Below, one piece after another: positions 57,893 to 64,000 of a DNA stretch of 64,000 bases. Below the pieces are notes generated by a model, which worked only from the letters and a program-made list of their open reading frames with translations, was not told where the DNA came from and made no database searches. A program made the position numbers and the translations under genes. The DNA is from Variibacter sp. (GTDB taxonomy: Bacteria > Pseudomonadota > Alphaproteobacteria > Rhizobiales > Xanthobacteraceae). Each line of letters starts with the position of its first letter. Position 1 is the first letter of the stretch. The stretch spans positions 17,362-81,361 of the forward strand of contig JADGHE010000007.1 of NCBI GenBank assembly GCA_019689555.1. Direction: 5' to 3'.

Positions 57893-58645
57893 TCAAGCGC
57901 CCACGCTGCGCGCTTCAGAGGTGCAGCAGGAGGCCGCTCCGGCCCGTTCGTACTCGTCGTGGCGACGCCACCACCCATAAGGCGGTGTCTGCGGCCAACC
58001 GGGCGGCGAATCCTCCCACGGCTCCTGGCGGCCGAACGGTACGAGATCGAGGAACGTCCACACGCTGCCGAGCGCCTCGACGCCGCGGCCGGTCGTGAAA
58101 TACGTGCGGAACACCCGCTCGCCGTCGCGCAGGAAGACGCTGAGCCCGAAGGTCTCACCGTCCTGCTCCGCGTCGGGGCGCGGCTCGCGCGGGCCGACAC
58201 CAAAGTCCGCATTAAAATCGTTCCTGAACGAGGAGACCCACGGGATCGTCCAGCCCATGCGCTGGCGGTACGCCTCGATCTTGGCGATCGGCGCCCGCGA
58301 GACGAGCGCGAAGGATACGCCGCGCGCATGAAGATGCGCGAGGCGGCCGACCTGATCGACGACCATCGAGCAGCCGACGCAGCCGGCATCCTGATTCGGG
58401 CCGAACATGAAGTGATAGACAATGAGCTGCCGCCGGCCCTCGAACAGATCGAGCAGAGTCGCAGGACCCTGCGGGGCATCGAATACGTAACGCGTTTCGA
58501 TCTCGATCATCGGCAGCCGGCGCCGCTCGGCGGCGAGCCGGTCGCGCCGGCGTGTGAGCTCCTTTTCGTTGACGAGCAGCCGATCGCGTGCGACTTGCCA
58601 CTCGGCGACGGAAACAACTTTCGGCAGTGTCGCTTGCGTATTCAT
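57893..58645 (-). CDS. DUF899 thioredoxin-like protein
   Basis: A 250-residue protein of the DUF899/thioredoxin-fold family. The N-terminal helix (VSVAEWQVARDRLLVNEKEL, TRRRDRLAAERRRLPMIEIE) leads to LFEGRRQLIVYHFMFGPNQD, the putative redox site AGCVGCSMVVDQVG (CxxC), and later VSFALVSRAPIAKIEAYRQR, MGWTIPWVSSFRNDFNADFG. The C-terminal tail (WPQTPPYGWWRRHDEYERAG) is family-typical. Probably a peroxiredoxin-like cytoplasmic protein. It is the first intact gene after the MarR operator at 59047-59060, on the same strand. Confidence 0.88.
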   Translation of the reverse strand: MNTQATLPKVVSVAEWQVARDRLLVNEKELTRRRDRLAAERRRLPMIEIETRYVFDAPQGPATLLDLFEGRRQLIVYHFMFGPNQDAGCVGCSMVVDQVGRLAHLHARGVSFALVSRAPIAKIEAYRQRMGWTIPWVSSFRNDFNADFGVGPREPRPDAEQDGETFGLSVFLRDGERVFRTYFTTGRGVEALGSVWTFLDLVPFGRQEPWEDSPPGWPQTPPYGWWRRHDEYERAGAASCCTSEARSVGA

Positions 58646-58675
58646 GCTGTCCTCCTCCCTTTGAGGTGTTCGGAC

Positions 58676-58835
58676 CTACATCGCGAAGATCGCGTCCCAG
58701 ACGACGAGCGTCGCGGCCGCGTCGTTGGTGAACTGCGGATGGAACGAGAAGCCGAGCCTCTCGAAGAAGGCCTTCGACCGGGGGCGATCGGAGACCGACA
58801 GATTAACGAAATAGCCTCCGGCATGTTTCCTCGCG
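58676..58835 (-). pseudogene. Truncated VOC-family (glyoxalase-like) protein
   Basis: A single intact VOC half-module, GGYFVNLSVSDRPRSKAFFE, RLGFSFHPQFTNDAAATLVV and WDAIFAM, ends at a TAG at 58676-58678. Normal proteins of this group are about 130 residues and continue after this point. No suitable start codon precedes it in frame; the ATG at 58824 is in another frame. It sits between the MarR operator and the DUF899 gene, probably once the first gene of that operon. Confidence 0.6.
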
Positions 58836-59046
58836 CTCGCCGTGGCGGACGACACGGGAGCAGGTCGGGCGTCTCGGCGATGACGGCCGCGGCCGCCCGG
58901 GTTCGACGGCGTCTCAGCCGCCGGCTGCCTCCACGCGCGGCGCGGCCTCGCGGGCGCGGCCGGCCGTCGCACGCGCGGCACAGCGAATCCGGCGCGGCGC
59001 CGAGGCGAAAGTTTTCCGTTCCTTCATCGCTGTTCCTTCCGGGTGT

Positions 59047-59060
59047 TACGTGTATATACA
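59047..59060. promoter_or_regulatory. MarR operator copy 1
   Basis: TACGTGTATATACA, containing the perfect palindrome GTGTATATACAC at 59050-59061, upstream of the VOC-remnant/DUF899/reductase operon and just downstream of the MarR gene. The same 14 bases recur upstream of the MarR gene. Confidence 0.6.
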
Positions 59061-59113
59061 CATAATGTGGCACGACGATGTCAGTGGGGCGAGCGTATCG
59101 GTGTGCAGCGACT

Positions 59114-59587
59114 TCAGCCGGGCGCAGCGCGCGCGAGCTTGTGGAGGGCTTCGGCCACGTGGGTGCCGATGCCCTCGACGAGGGCCGTCTGCACCTTCTT
59201 CCAGGTCGGGAAGGCCTGCTTGAGCGCGGCCTGGCCCTTCGGCGCAATCGCGACGATGCGCGCGCGCGCATCCTCGCCCGGGCGGGTGAAGACGAAGCCC
59301 TGCTCCTCCGCCACGGCGAGATTGCGCGTGAGCGTCGTGCGGTCGACGGCGAGGAAATCCGCGAGGTCGCCGATCGTCTGCGGCCCGTTGAGCTCGAGCG
59401 CGGCAAGCAGGGTGAATTGGGTCGCGCGCAGGCCGTGGCGCCGCAGCTCGTGATCGTAGGCGCGTGTGATCGTGCGCGCCGCGCGGCGGGCGGCGAAGCA
59501 CAGGCAGGCCGCGCATTCGGCAAGATCGGGCTCGCGCTGGCGTGCGGACGATCGAGCGGGCGGCCGAGCGGGCAAGCGCGTGGACAT
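59114..59587 (-). CDS. MarR-family winged-helix regulator
   Basis: The protein has 157 residues. CLCFAARRAARTITRAYDHE, LRATQFTLLAALELNGPQTI, GDLADFLAVDRTTLTRNLAV (recognition helix), AEEQGFVFTRPGEDARARIV (wing) and PKGQAALKQAFPTWKKVQTA are typical. Cys residues near the N-terminus (AECAACLCF) could sense oxidants or electrophiles, as in OhrR-type relatives (inference). Two copies of TACGTGTATATACA, one upstream of this gene and one upstream of the neighbouring operon, indicate autoregulation and control of the DUF899/VOC genes. The ATG at 59587 follows a long upstream frame that has no conservation. Confidence 0.88.
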   Translation of the reverse strand: MSTRLPARPPARSSARQREPDLAECAACLCFAARRAARTITRAYDHELRRHGLRATQFTLLAALELNGPQTIGDLADFLAVDRTTLTRNLAVAEEQGFVFTRPGEDARARIVAIAPKGQAALKQAFPTWKKVQTALVEGIGTHVAEALHKLARAAPG

Positions 59588-59622
59588 CGTATTGGCGAAA
59601 GACTTCGGCGCTCTCACGCAAA

Positions 59623-59636
59623 TACGTGTATATACA
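59623..59636. promoter_or_regulatory. MarR operator copy 2
   Basis: TACGTGTATATACA, identical over 14 bases to the copy at 59047-59060, lies 36 bp before the MarR start codon, in the expected promoter position for autorepression. Confidence 0.6.
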
Positions 59637-59779
59637 TCTTTCGCGCTGGTCAACCGCCGCCCACGCGGCGGCGCGCATCGCCCGCATCACCGGCGAAGTG
59701 CTCGAGGTCAGGCGCGGCTTTGGATCAGATAGCCATTCAGCGCTCGGCAACTCTGGCGCGCTCTCTTGCACGTGCGCAT

Positions 59780-59860
59780 ACTAATCCCTCTATCCGCCCC
59801 TCCAGGAGATCGCGTTTTTCGGCGATCCAAGGCGCCATGAAGTCGAGAAAGGCGCGGATG
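59780..59860 (-). pseudogene. Possible LysR-family C-terminal remnant
   Basis: The minus strand reads ARIRAFLDFMAPWIAEKRDL, which resembles the last helix of LysR-type regulators (R.R.F.DF.A). Nothing else of such a gene is present. It abuts, tail to tail, the binding-protein remnant on the other strand. The assignment rests on about 20 residues and is weak. Confidence 0.3.
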
Positions 59861-60012
59861 CGCGCGACGCGATCGAGCAGACGAAAGGCTTCGTCGGCAC
59901 CGGCGGTATCGTGAATATGAGCGCCACTGACCACCTTGGCCTCGATCTCTCGGCCTTCAAGATACTGGAGATCAAGAACGGCGACTGGACGATCGTCGAA
60001 ACGGGACGTTGA
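59860..60012 (+). pseudogene. C-terminal remnant of a Liv-type substrate-binding protein
   Basis: The plus strand reads GADARDAIEQTKGFVGTGG, IVNMSATDHLGLDLSAFKIL and EIKNGDWTIVETGR, then TGA. This is the usual end of HAAT-type binding proteins (RDAIE.TKGFVG..G.VNMS.TDH.GLD). Only about 50 of roughly 390 codons survive. It precedes livH, livM and an ATPase gene on the same strand, so it is the remains of that operon's receptor gene. Confidence 0.7.
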
Positions 60013-60136
60013 GGGAACTCTCTCTCCCCGCTTGCGGGACGACGGCCGGGGTGAAGGGCAACAAGCTTACTGTTCATTAGCCCTCACTCGAATTGCGGGT
60101 GCTCGCACTCGCTACCGGCCCTCCCCCATCGCACGT

Positions 60137-60185
60137 CGGGCGTGCCCGACTTGCGACCGAGAAGAGCGGGACTCGGGCACGCCCG
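60137..60185. repeat. 13-bp perfect inverted repeat in the livH leader
   Basis: CGGGCGTGCCCGA (60137-60149) pairs perfectly with TCGGGCACGCCCG (60173-60185) across a 23-base loop. It is flanked by outer arms of the type CTCTCCCCGC (near 60020) and GCGGGGAGAG (near 60197). The outer arms resemble the short interspersed palindromic elements seen between genes in Bradyrhizobium-like genomes. Confidence 0.55.
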
Positions 60186-60248
60186 CGTTCCCTTGCGGGG
60201 AGAGAAGTGCACCTGCTCATCCGGCCTCCACGAACAACCGGACCTTCC

Positions 60249-61118
60249 ATGGCCGAGTTTCTGCAATTCGCCTTCTCGGGGCTCACGGTCGGAGCCGTTT
60301 ATGCGCTGGTCGCGCTCGGCTTCACGCTGATCTACAACGCCTCGGAGGTCGTGAACTTCGCGCAAGGCGAGTTCGTCATGATCGGCGGCATGGCGACCGT
60401 CTTCCTTGTGGCGCTTGGCGTACCGCTGCCGCTCGCCGCAATCCTCGCCGTCATGACCGCAATCATCGTCGGGCTTCTCCTCCACCGGCTCGCCATCGAA
60501 CCCGCGATGGGCTCCTCGCTCGTCACGCTCATCATCACCATCGGAGCCTCCATCTTCCTGCGCGGCGTCGCGCAGATCGTCTTCGACAAGCAGTTCCATT
60601 CGCTGCCCGCCTTCTCCGGCAACACGCCGATTTCCGTGCTGGGCGCCACCATCCTGCCGCAGAGCCTGTGGGTGCTCGGCGGCGCCGCCGTGATCGTTCT
60701 CGCCCTGTGGCTCTTCCTCGACCGCACGCTCACCGGCAAGGCGCTGCTGGCGACCGCCGCCAATCGACTCGCGGCGCGTCTCGTCGGCATCGATACGGTG
60801 AAGATCCTCGCGCTTGCCTTCGGCGTCTCGGCTGCGATCGGCGCGATTGCCGGCGTGCTCGCGACGCCGATCACGCTGACGCGCTACGACATCGGCACGC
60901 TCGTTGCGCTGAAGGGCTTTGCCGCCGCCATGCTCGGCGGCATGGGAAGCCCGGTCGGCGCGGTGGTGGGCGGCCTTCTGCTCGGCCTGATCGAGGCCTT
61001 CGGCGCGGGCTACCTGAGCTCCACGTACAAAGACGGCATCGCCTTCATCGCCATCCTCGTCGTGCTGTTCGTGATGCCGCGCGGGCTCTTCGGCGGGCGC
61101 AGCGTGGAGCGGGTGTGA
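60249..61118 (+). CDS. livH: LivH-type HAAT permease (damaged operon)
   Basis: A 289-residue permease with about eight membrane helices. FSGLTVGAVYALVALGFTLI, YNASEVVNFAQGEFVMIGGM (family signature), LIITIGASIFLRGVAQIVF, LTLTRYDIGTLVALKGF-type central region (TLTRYDIGTLVALKGFAAAM) and LGGMGSPVGAVVGGLLLGLI (cytoplasmic coupling loop). Intact. The ATG at 60249 is the conserved start. Its stop overlaps the livM start (TGATG at 61116-61120). The receptor gene upstream is reduced to a fragment. Confidence 0.92.
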   Translation: MAEFLQFAFSGLTVGAVYALVALGFTLIYNASEVVNFAQGEFVMIGGMATVFLVALGVPLPLAAILAVMTAIIVGLLLHRLAIEPAMGSSLVTLIITIGASIFLRGVAQIVFDKQFHSLPAFSGNTPISVLGATILPQSLWVLGGAAVIVLALWLFLDRTLTGKALLATAANRLAARLVGIDTVKILALAFGVSAAIGAIAGVLATPITLTRYDIGTLVALKGFAAAMLGGMGSPVGAVVGGLLLGLIEAFGAGYLSSTYKDGIAFIAILVVLFVMPRGLFGGRSVERV

Positions 61119-62071
61119 TGCGCCCCGTGAGCAGGCTCCTCGGCTCCCGTCTTGCGACCCTGCTCCTCATCGCGGTCGTCATTGTCGTCATTCCGTTCCT
61201 GGTGCCGTCCACCTTTCATCTGCGCGTGGCCGCGCTCGTATGGATCTCGGCGCTGGCGGCCGTCGGGCTCAACCTTCTCATGGGCAATGCCGGGCAGGTG
61301 AGCCTCGGCCACGCCGGCTTCTTCGGCATCGGCGCCTATGCGGTGGCGCTGGGACCGCCCCAACTCGGCATTCCGCCGCTCGCGAGCGTCTTGTTCGGCG
61401 CCATCGGCGCGGGCGTGATCGCCTACGTCGTAGGCCGGCCGCTGCTACGGCTGCGCGGGCATTATCTCGCCATCGGCACGCTCGGCTTCGGCGTGCTCGT
61501 GGCGCTCGTGCTCACGAGCGAAAGCGCCATCACGGGCGGCCCGGACGGCATGGCGGTCCAGCGCCTCACCGTCTTCGGCCATCGCATCAGCGGCGCTCAG
61601 ACCTGGTATTGGGTGACCGGCGCGGCCCTGCTCGTAGGGGCGGCGGTGGCGCTCAACCTCGACGCGAGCCCGACCGGGCGCGCCCTGCGCGCGCTCCACG
61701 ACAGTGAGGTGGCGGCCATGGTGGCGGGCATCGACGTGGCGCGCTTCAAGCTGCGCGTCTTCGTCATCTCGGCCGTCTACGCCGCCGTGGCGGGCTCGCT
61801 GCTCGCTCTCATGAACGCCTTCATCACGCCGGATGCGGCGGGCTTCCTGCATTCCATCGAACTCGTCACCATGGTGGTCGTAGGCGGGCTCGGCTCGGTA
61901 ACGGGCGCCATCGCGGGCGCTGCGCTGCTCGTCACGCTGCCGCAGACGCTCACGTTCCTGCAGGAATACGAGCAGGCCATGCTCGGCCTCCTTATCATGC
62001 TCTTCATGATCTTCCTGCGTCGCGGCATTGTGCCGAGCCTCGTTTCGCTCGCCCGCGGGAGGGGCGCATGA
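61118..62071 (+). CDS. livM: LivM-type HAAT permease
   Basis: A 317-residue inner-membrane permease: VAALVWISALAAVGLNLLMG, NAGQVSLGHAGFFGIGAYAV (family signature), PLLRLRGHYLAIGTLGFGVL, TSESAITGGPDGMAVQRLTV, ALHDSEVAAMVAGIDVARFK and ELVTMVVVGGLGSVTGAIAG (coupling loop). About nine membrane helices. Intact, with a four-base ATGA overlap to the ATPase gene. It pairs with livH; only one ATPase gene follows instead of the usual two. Confidence 0.92.
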   Translation: MRPVSRLLGSRLATLLLIAVVIVVIPFLVPSTFHLRVAALVWISALAAVGLNLLMGNAGQVSLGHAGFFGIGAYAVALGPPQLGIPPLASVLFGAIGAGVIAYVVGRPLLRLRGHYLAIGTLGFGVLVALVLTSESAITGGPDGMAVQRLTVFGHRISGAQTWYWVTGAALLVGAAVALNLDASPTGRALRALHDSEVAAMVAGIDVARFKLRVFVISAVYAAVAGSLLALMNAFITPDAAGFLHSIELVTMVVVGGLGSVTGAIAGAALLVTLPQTLTFLQEYEQAMLGLLIMLFMIFLRRGIVPSLVSLARGRGA

Positions 62072-62838
62072 GCCTGCTTCGGGTTGAGGACGTGCGCATC
62101 ACCTTCGGTGGCGTCACTGCCCTCGACGGGGTCGACTTCTCCGTCGCGCCCGGCGAGGTGTTTTCGATCATTGGCCCGAATGGTGCCGGGAAAACGACGT
62201 TGTTCAACGTCATCTCCGGGCTCTACCGTGCCGAGCGCGGCACCATACGCCTTGCCGACGAGGATGTGAGCCGGCTGACGCCGCACGAGCTTGCGCGGCG
62301 CGGCCTCTCCCGCACGTTTCAGAACCTGCAGGTCTTCTTCCGCATGACGGTCGCGGAAAACGTGATGGTCGGCCGCCACATGGCCGAGCATTCCAGCCTT
62401 CTGTCCGATCTCCTGGGCCTGCCCATCGTCACCCGTCAAAACCGGGCGACACGCGCGGCCGCCATCCGCCTGCTCGAGCGCGTCTATGGCCTTTTTCCGG
62501 TGCTCGCGGAAAAGCGGCAGTTGCCGGCGGGAGGTCTTTCCGGCGGCCAACAGCAGATGCTCGCCATCGGTCGTGCGCTGATGGCCAAACCGAAGCTTCT
62601 CCTGCTCGACGAGCCCTCGCTCGGCCTCGCGCCTCTGCTCGTGGACCAGATCCTGGATACGATCAATCGGCTGAGGCGGGAGGGCATGACCGTGCTGCTC
62701 GTGGAGCAGAACGCGTCCGCCGCGCTCGCCATTGCCGACCGCGGCTACGTTCTAGAAACGGGCGCGATCGCCCATGCCGGCACGGGCGCGGCCCTCCTCG
62801 GCGACCCGAAGGTGCAGGCCGCCTATCTCGGCGTGTGA
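62068..62838 (+). CDS. ABC ATPase: LivG N-terminal half joined to LivF C-terminal half
   Basis: The protein has 256 residues. The first about 138 are LivG-type: VRITFGGVTALDGVDFSVAP, Walker A GPNGAGKTT (36-44), RGLSRTFQNLQVFFRMTVAE with the LivG Q-loop, and the long insertion to AAIRLLERV. From residue about 139 it is LivF-type: YGLFPVLAEKRQLPAGGLSG, signature LSGGQQQMLAIGRALM (157-172), Walker B LLLLDEPSLGLAPLLVDQIL and the LivF ending LVEQNASAALAIADRGYVLE. The joint is at LERV (near 62480), a motif both parents share. All ATPase motifs are present, so a homodimer could work, but a separate LivF or LivG is missing. Confidence 0.85.
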   Translation: MSLLRVEDVRITFGGVTALDGVDFSVAPGEVFSIIGPNGAGKTTLFNVISGLYRAERGTIRLADEDVSRLTPHELARRGLSRTFQNLQVFFRMTVAENVMVGRHMAEHSSLLSDLLGLPIVTRQNRATRAAAIRLLERVYGLFPVLAEKRQLPAGGLSGGQQQMLAIGRALMAKPKLLLLDEPSLGLAPLLVDQILDTINRLRREGMTVLLVEQNASAALAIADRGYVLETGAIAHAGTGAALLGDPKVQAAYLGV

Positions 62839-63417
62839 CGAACCTTTTTAGTTGCCCGGCCTTCCTTTCCCACCTTCGTCGAACAGGAATGGGCGATTCG
62901 ACGCTTGCTTACGTCGACCGCACGCGACGGGAGAAAACGCCCAATCAGGTGCCAAGACTTGAACAGAGTCCACGGCGGAACGCTGAAGCACCCGCTGGTC
63001 TCGACCGGCCCGCGCAACCCTGATCAGGTGGGGATCGCCGAGACACCGAACCATCAGACGACCTCGACGACCGCCTTCTCGCGGCCTTGCGAGCGCAGAT
63101 CAATCACCGCGCCTGCCCACGCCATTTCGACGGAGGCATACCCATACGGTCGGCGAAGACGGTGCCGAATCTGCCGCTCGCGCGGCCGCACGTGCCGGGC
63201 TCTTGTCGAGCGGCCGGCCGGAGACGAGGCAGACTTTTCAACAGGCGCTCCTCGCCATGGAGGCGCCGTGCGTCGCACCGTCCTCCCTCTCTTCGCGCGC
63301 ACGGCGCGGCGCGACGGGCTGCTCTCATTCGGCCCGCCGGAGGCGACCTCACTCGTCGCAGGGCTGTGTCGCGGCGCCCGGGCGGGCCGATATGTCGTGA
63401 TTAAGATTAGCGAGCCG
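62839..63417. other. Gene-free stretch, 579 bp, possible gene remnants
   Basis: No intact gene is visible. On the minus strand at about 63106-63170 a short frame ends RFGTVFADRMGMPPSKWRG, which looks like the last helix of an AraC-type regulator, but nothing upstream supports it. Several other short frames have no recognisable features. The stretch separates the damaged Liv operon from the tRNA genes and is probably decayed. Confidence 0.4.
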
Positions 63418-63492
63418 TGGCTGGGGCGGGAGGATTCGAACCTCCGCATGGCGGAATCAAAATCCGCTGCCTTACCGCTTGGCTACGCCCCA
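63418..63492 (-). tRNA. tRNA-Gln (anticodon TTG)
   Basis: On the minus strand the gene begins TGGGGCGTAGCCAAGCGG and ends CCGCCCCAGCCA. The acceptor stem pairs TGGGGCG with CGCCCCA, with G73 and an encoded CCA. D-arm AGCCAAGCGGTAAGGC; anticodon stem GCGGA/TCCGC with loop TTTTGAT, anticodon TTG; T-arm GGAGGTTCGAATCCTCC. The length is 75 nt, as usual for tRNA-Gln. Confidence 0.95.
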
Positions 63493-63569
63493 ATGCGACG
63501 CCACGTCCGGGCGGCGGGCGGACCATACCGGCGCCGTCTGCCCCGATCAACGGTCGCCGGACGCGGCCG

Positions 63570-63672
63570 GGTCGCCAAGGCCCGGTTTCCTGTTTTCGGG
63601 CGCAGCCGAGGTCGCGAAGGCCCGGCTCCCTGTTCGGGCGCAGCCGAGGGTCGCGAAGGCCGGCTCCCTGTT
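63570..63672. repeat. Imperfect tandem repeat, about 39 bp, 2.7 copies
   Basis: Units begin at 63570, 63610 and 63649. Each opens with GGTCGCGAAGGCCCGGCTCC (first copy GGTCGCCAAGG, third copy one C shorter) and continues CCTGTT.CGGGCGCAGCCGA. The third copy ends after CCTGTT. It lies between the two tRNA genes and is non-coding. Confidence 0.7.
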
Positions 63673-63728
63673 GAAGACGGGACTTCGCTTGCGGGCGGCG
63701 AAGGCCGCCGTTATATAGCCGGTCTTGG

Positions 63729-63805
63729 CGGAGTGTAGCGCAGTCTGGTAGCGCACCACGTTCGGGACGTGGGGGTCGCAGGTTCAAATCCTGCCACTCC
63801 GACCA
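63729..63805 (+). tRNA. tRNA-Pro (anticodon CGG)
   Basis: A 77-nt tRNA. Acceptor stem CGGAGTG pairs with CACTCCG, A73 and encoded CCA follow. D-arm GCGCAGTCTGGTAGCGC; anticodon stem CCACG/CGTGG with loop TTCGGGA, anticodon CGG; variable loop GGGTC; T-arm GCAGGTTCAAATCCTGC. A canonical bacterial proline tRNA. Confidence 0.96.
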
Positions 63806-63965
63806 CCCTTTCAGAAGTCCGGCCGCGCGGCCCGGCGGATTCCGCAACGCAATGCGCGCGATGAAACGGGCAAGCCGTGCCCGTGAGAGGGTCTAGACGG
63901 CCCCCAACCGCCGCCGCGAACCGCCCCTCCTCGAGCCCTCGACGAATCACAGGCCGAGCCCCCCC

Positions 63966-64000
63966 ATGAGCGACGACATCCCGTTCGACAAGAACTTCCC
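63966..64000 (+). CDS. N-terminus of an MBL-fold metallo-hydrolase (partial)
   Basis: Only 11 codons are visible: MSDDIPFDKNF then the window ends. This opening is typical of an MBL-fold metallo-hydrolase (metallo-beta-lactamase superfamily, LACTB2-like) common in the order. The metal motif HxHxDH would lie beyond the window. Low certainty because of the short fragment. Confidence 0.45.
   Translation, partial: MSDDIPFDKNF

Noticed and set aside
58914..59027. A 37-codon ORF with a good ribosome site after MarR operator copy 1
   Set aside because: The translation is Arg/Ala-rich without family features; it is probably the start of the decayed first gene rather than a peptide gene.
63054..63449. 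A 131-codon minus-strand frame before the tRNAs
   Set aside because: It overlaps the tRNA-Gln gene, and only its possible tail in another frame resembles an AraC helix; not enough to call a gene.
63711..63950. Minus-strand frame containing GFEPATPTS
   Set aside because: This is the well-known artefact from translating a tRNA gene in reverse; the tRNA-Pro gene explains it.
1..64000. CRISPR array, prophage or conventional defence system
   Set aside because: No regularly spaced repeats, cas genes, integrase, capsid or tail genes, or restriction-modification genes were found.

Overview
The window is GC-rich, densely coded DNA from an alphaproteobacterium, most likely order Hyphomicrobiales (the Bradyrhizobium/Xanthobacteraceae side). 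The evidence is the gene content: orphan TctC/Bug binding proteins, several HAAT-type (Liv) transporters, a TIGR03809-like protein, a DUF3008-like protein, a CysB-like LysR regulator, and promoters matching the alphaproteobacterial general-stress sigma factor EcfG. Two tRNA genes (Gln-TTG and Pro-CGG) lie at the right end.

Layout. 1-7.4 kb: a minus-strand catabolic run (amidase, old-yellow-enzyme reductase, M20 peptidase, TctC protein, gamma-glutamyltransferase) with an LTXXQ periplasmic protein. 7.5-11.9 kb: a broken sigma/anti-sigma fusion, a LysM-cysteine peptidase, a secreted unknown and a dolichol-phosphate-mannose-synthase-like GT2-GtrA protein. 11.9-23 kb: catabolic islands with their regulators. 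These are a ThDP decarboxylase operon facing an IclR regulator plus E1 alpha/beta dehydrogenase genes, and a double-cupin/TctC operon facing a LysR regulator, followed by a NUDIX hydrolase. 23.1-38.5 kb: one long minus-strand operon for an unknown sugar or inositol conjugate. 38.8-41.3 kb: a Crp-type regulator and small stress-type genes. 41.4-46.6 kb: a copper-handling cluster (His-rich protein, lipoproteins, TolC, multicopper oxidase, cupredoxin, CusF-like) and a methyltransferase. 46.7-47.8 kb: insertion-sequence remnants around a DUF3303-like gene. 47.9-55.4 kb: a Liv transporter with a LivM-LivG-LivF fusion, a hydroxyacyl-CoA dehydrogenase, and a divergent GntR regulator and SDR. 55.6-59.6 kb: a MarR-controlled cluster of small enzymes with two broken VOC genes. 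59.8-62.8 kb: a second, damaged Liv operon. 63-64 kb: the tRNAs and the start of a metallo-hydrolase.

The most interesting unit is the 15-kb operon at 23118-38502. It encodes inositol-3-phosphate synthase, three CgeB-type glycosyltransferases plus a divergent fourth relative, a GT4 enzyme, a nucleotidyltransferase, a phosphopentomutase, UDP-xylose synthase, two further sugar-nucleotide SDRs, a B12-binding radical SAM enzyme, a methyltransferase and a glycosidase whose TIM barrel looks circularly permuted. Most joints are 4-bp start/stop overlaps. Two perfect EcfG-type promoters (GGAAC-N16/17-CGTT) sit in front of its two transcriptional segments, and a third drives the adjacent Crp-type regulator. 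No flippase, polymerase or lipid-carrier transferase is present. I infer a stress-induced, probably soluble, inositol- or pentose-containing glycoside. The product is unknown to me.

A second theme is gene damage by internal deletion or fusion: sigma/anti-sigma, a histidine phosphatase, a LivG/LivF chimera, a truncated binding protein and two VOC genes. These may be real genome decay or, in part, assembly artefacts.
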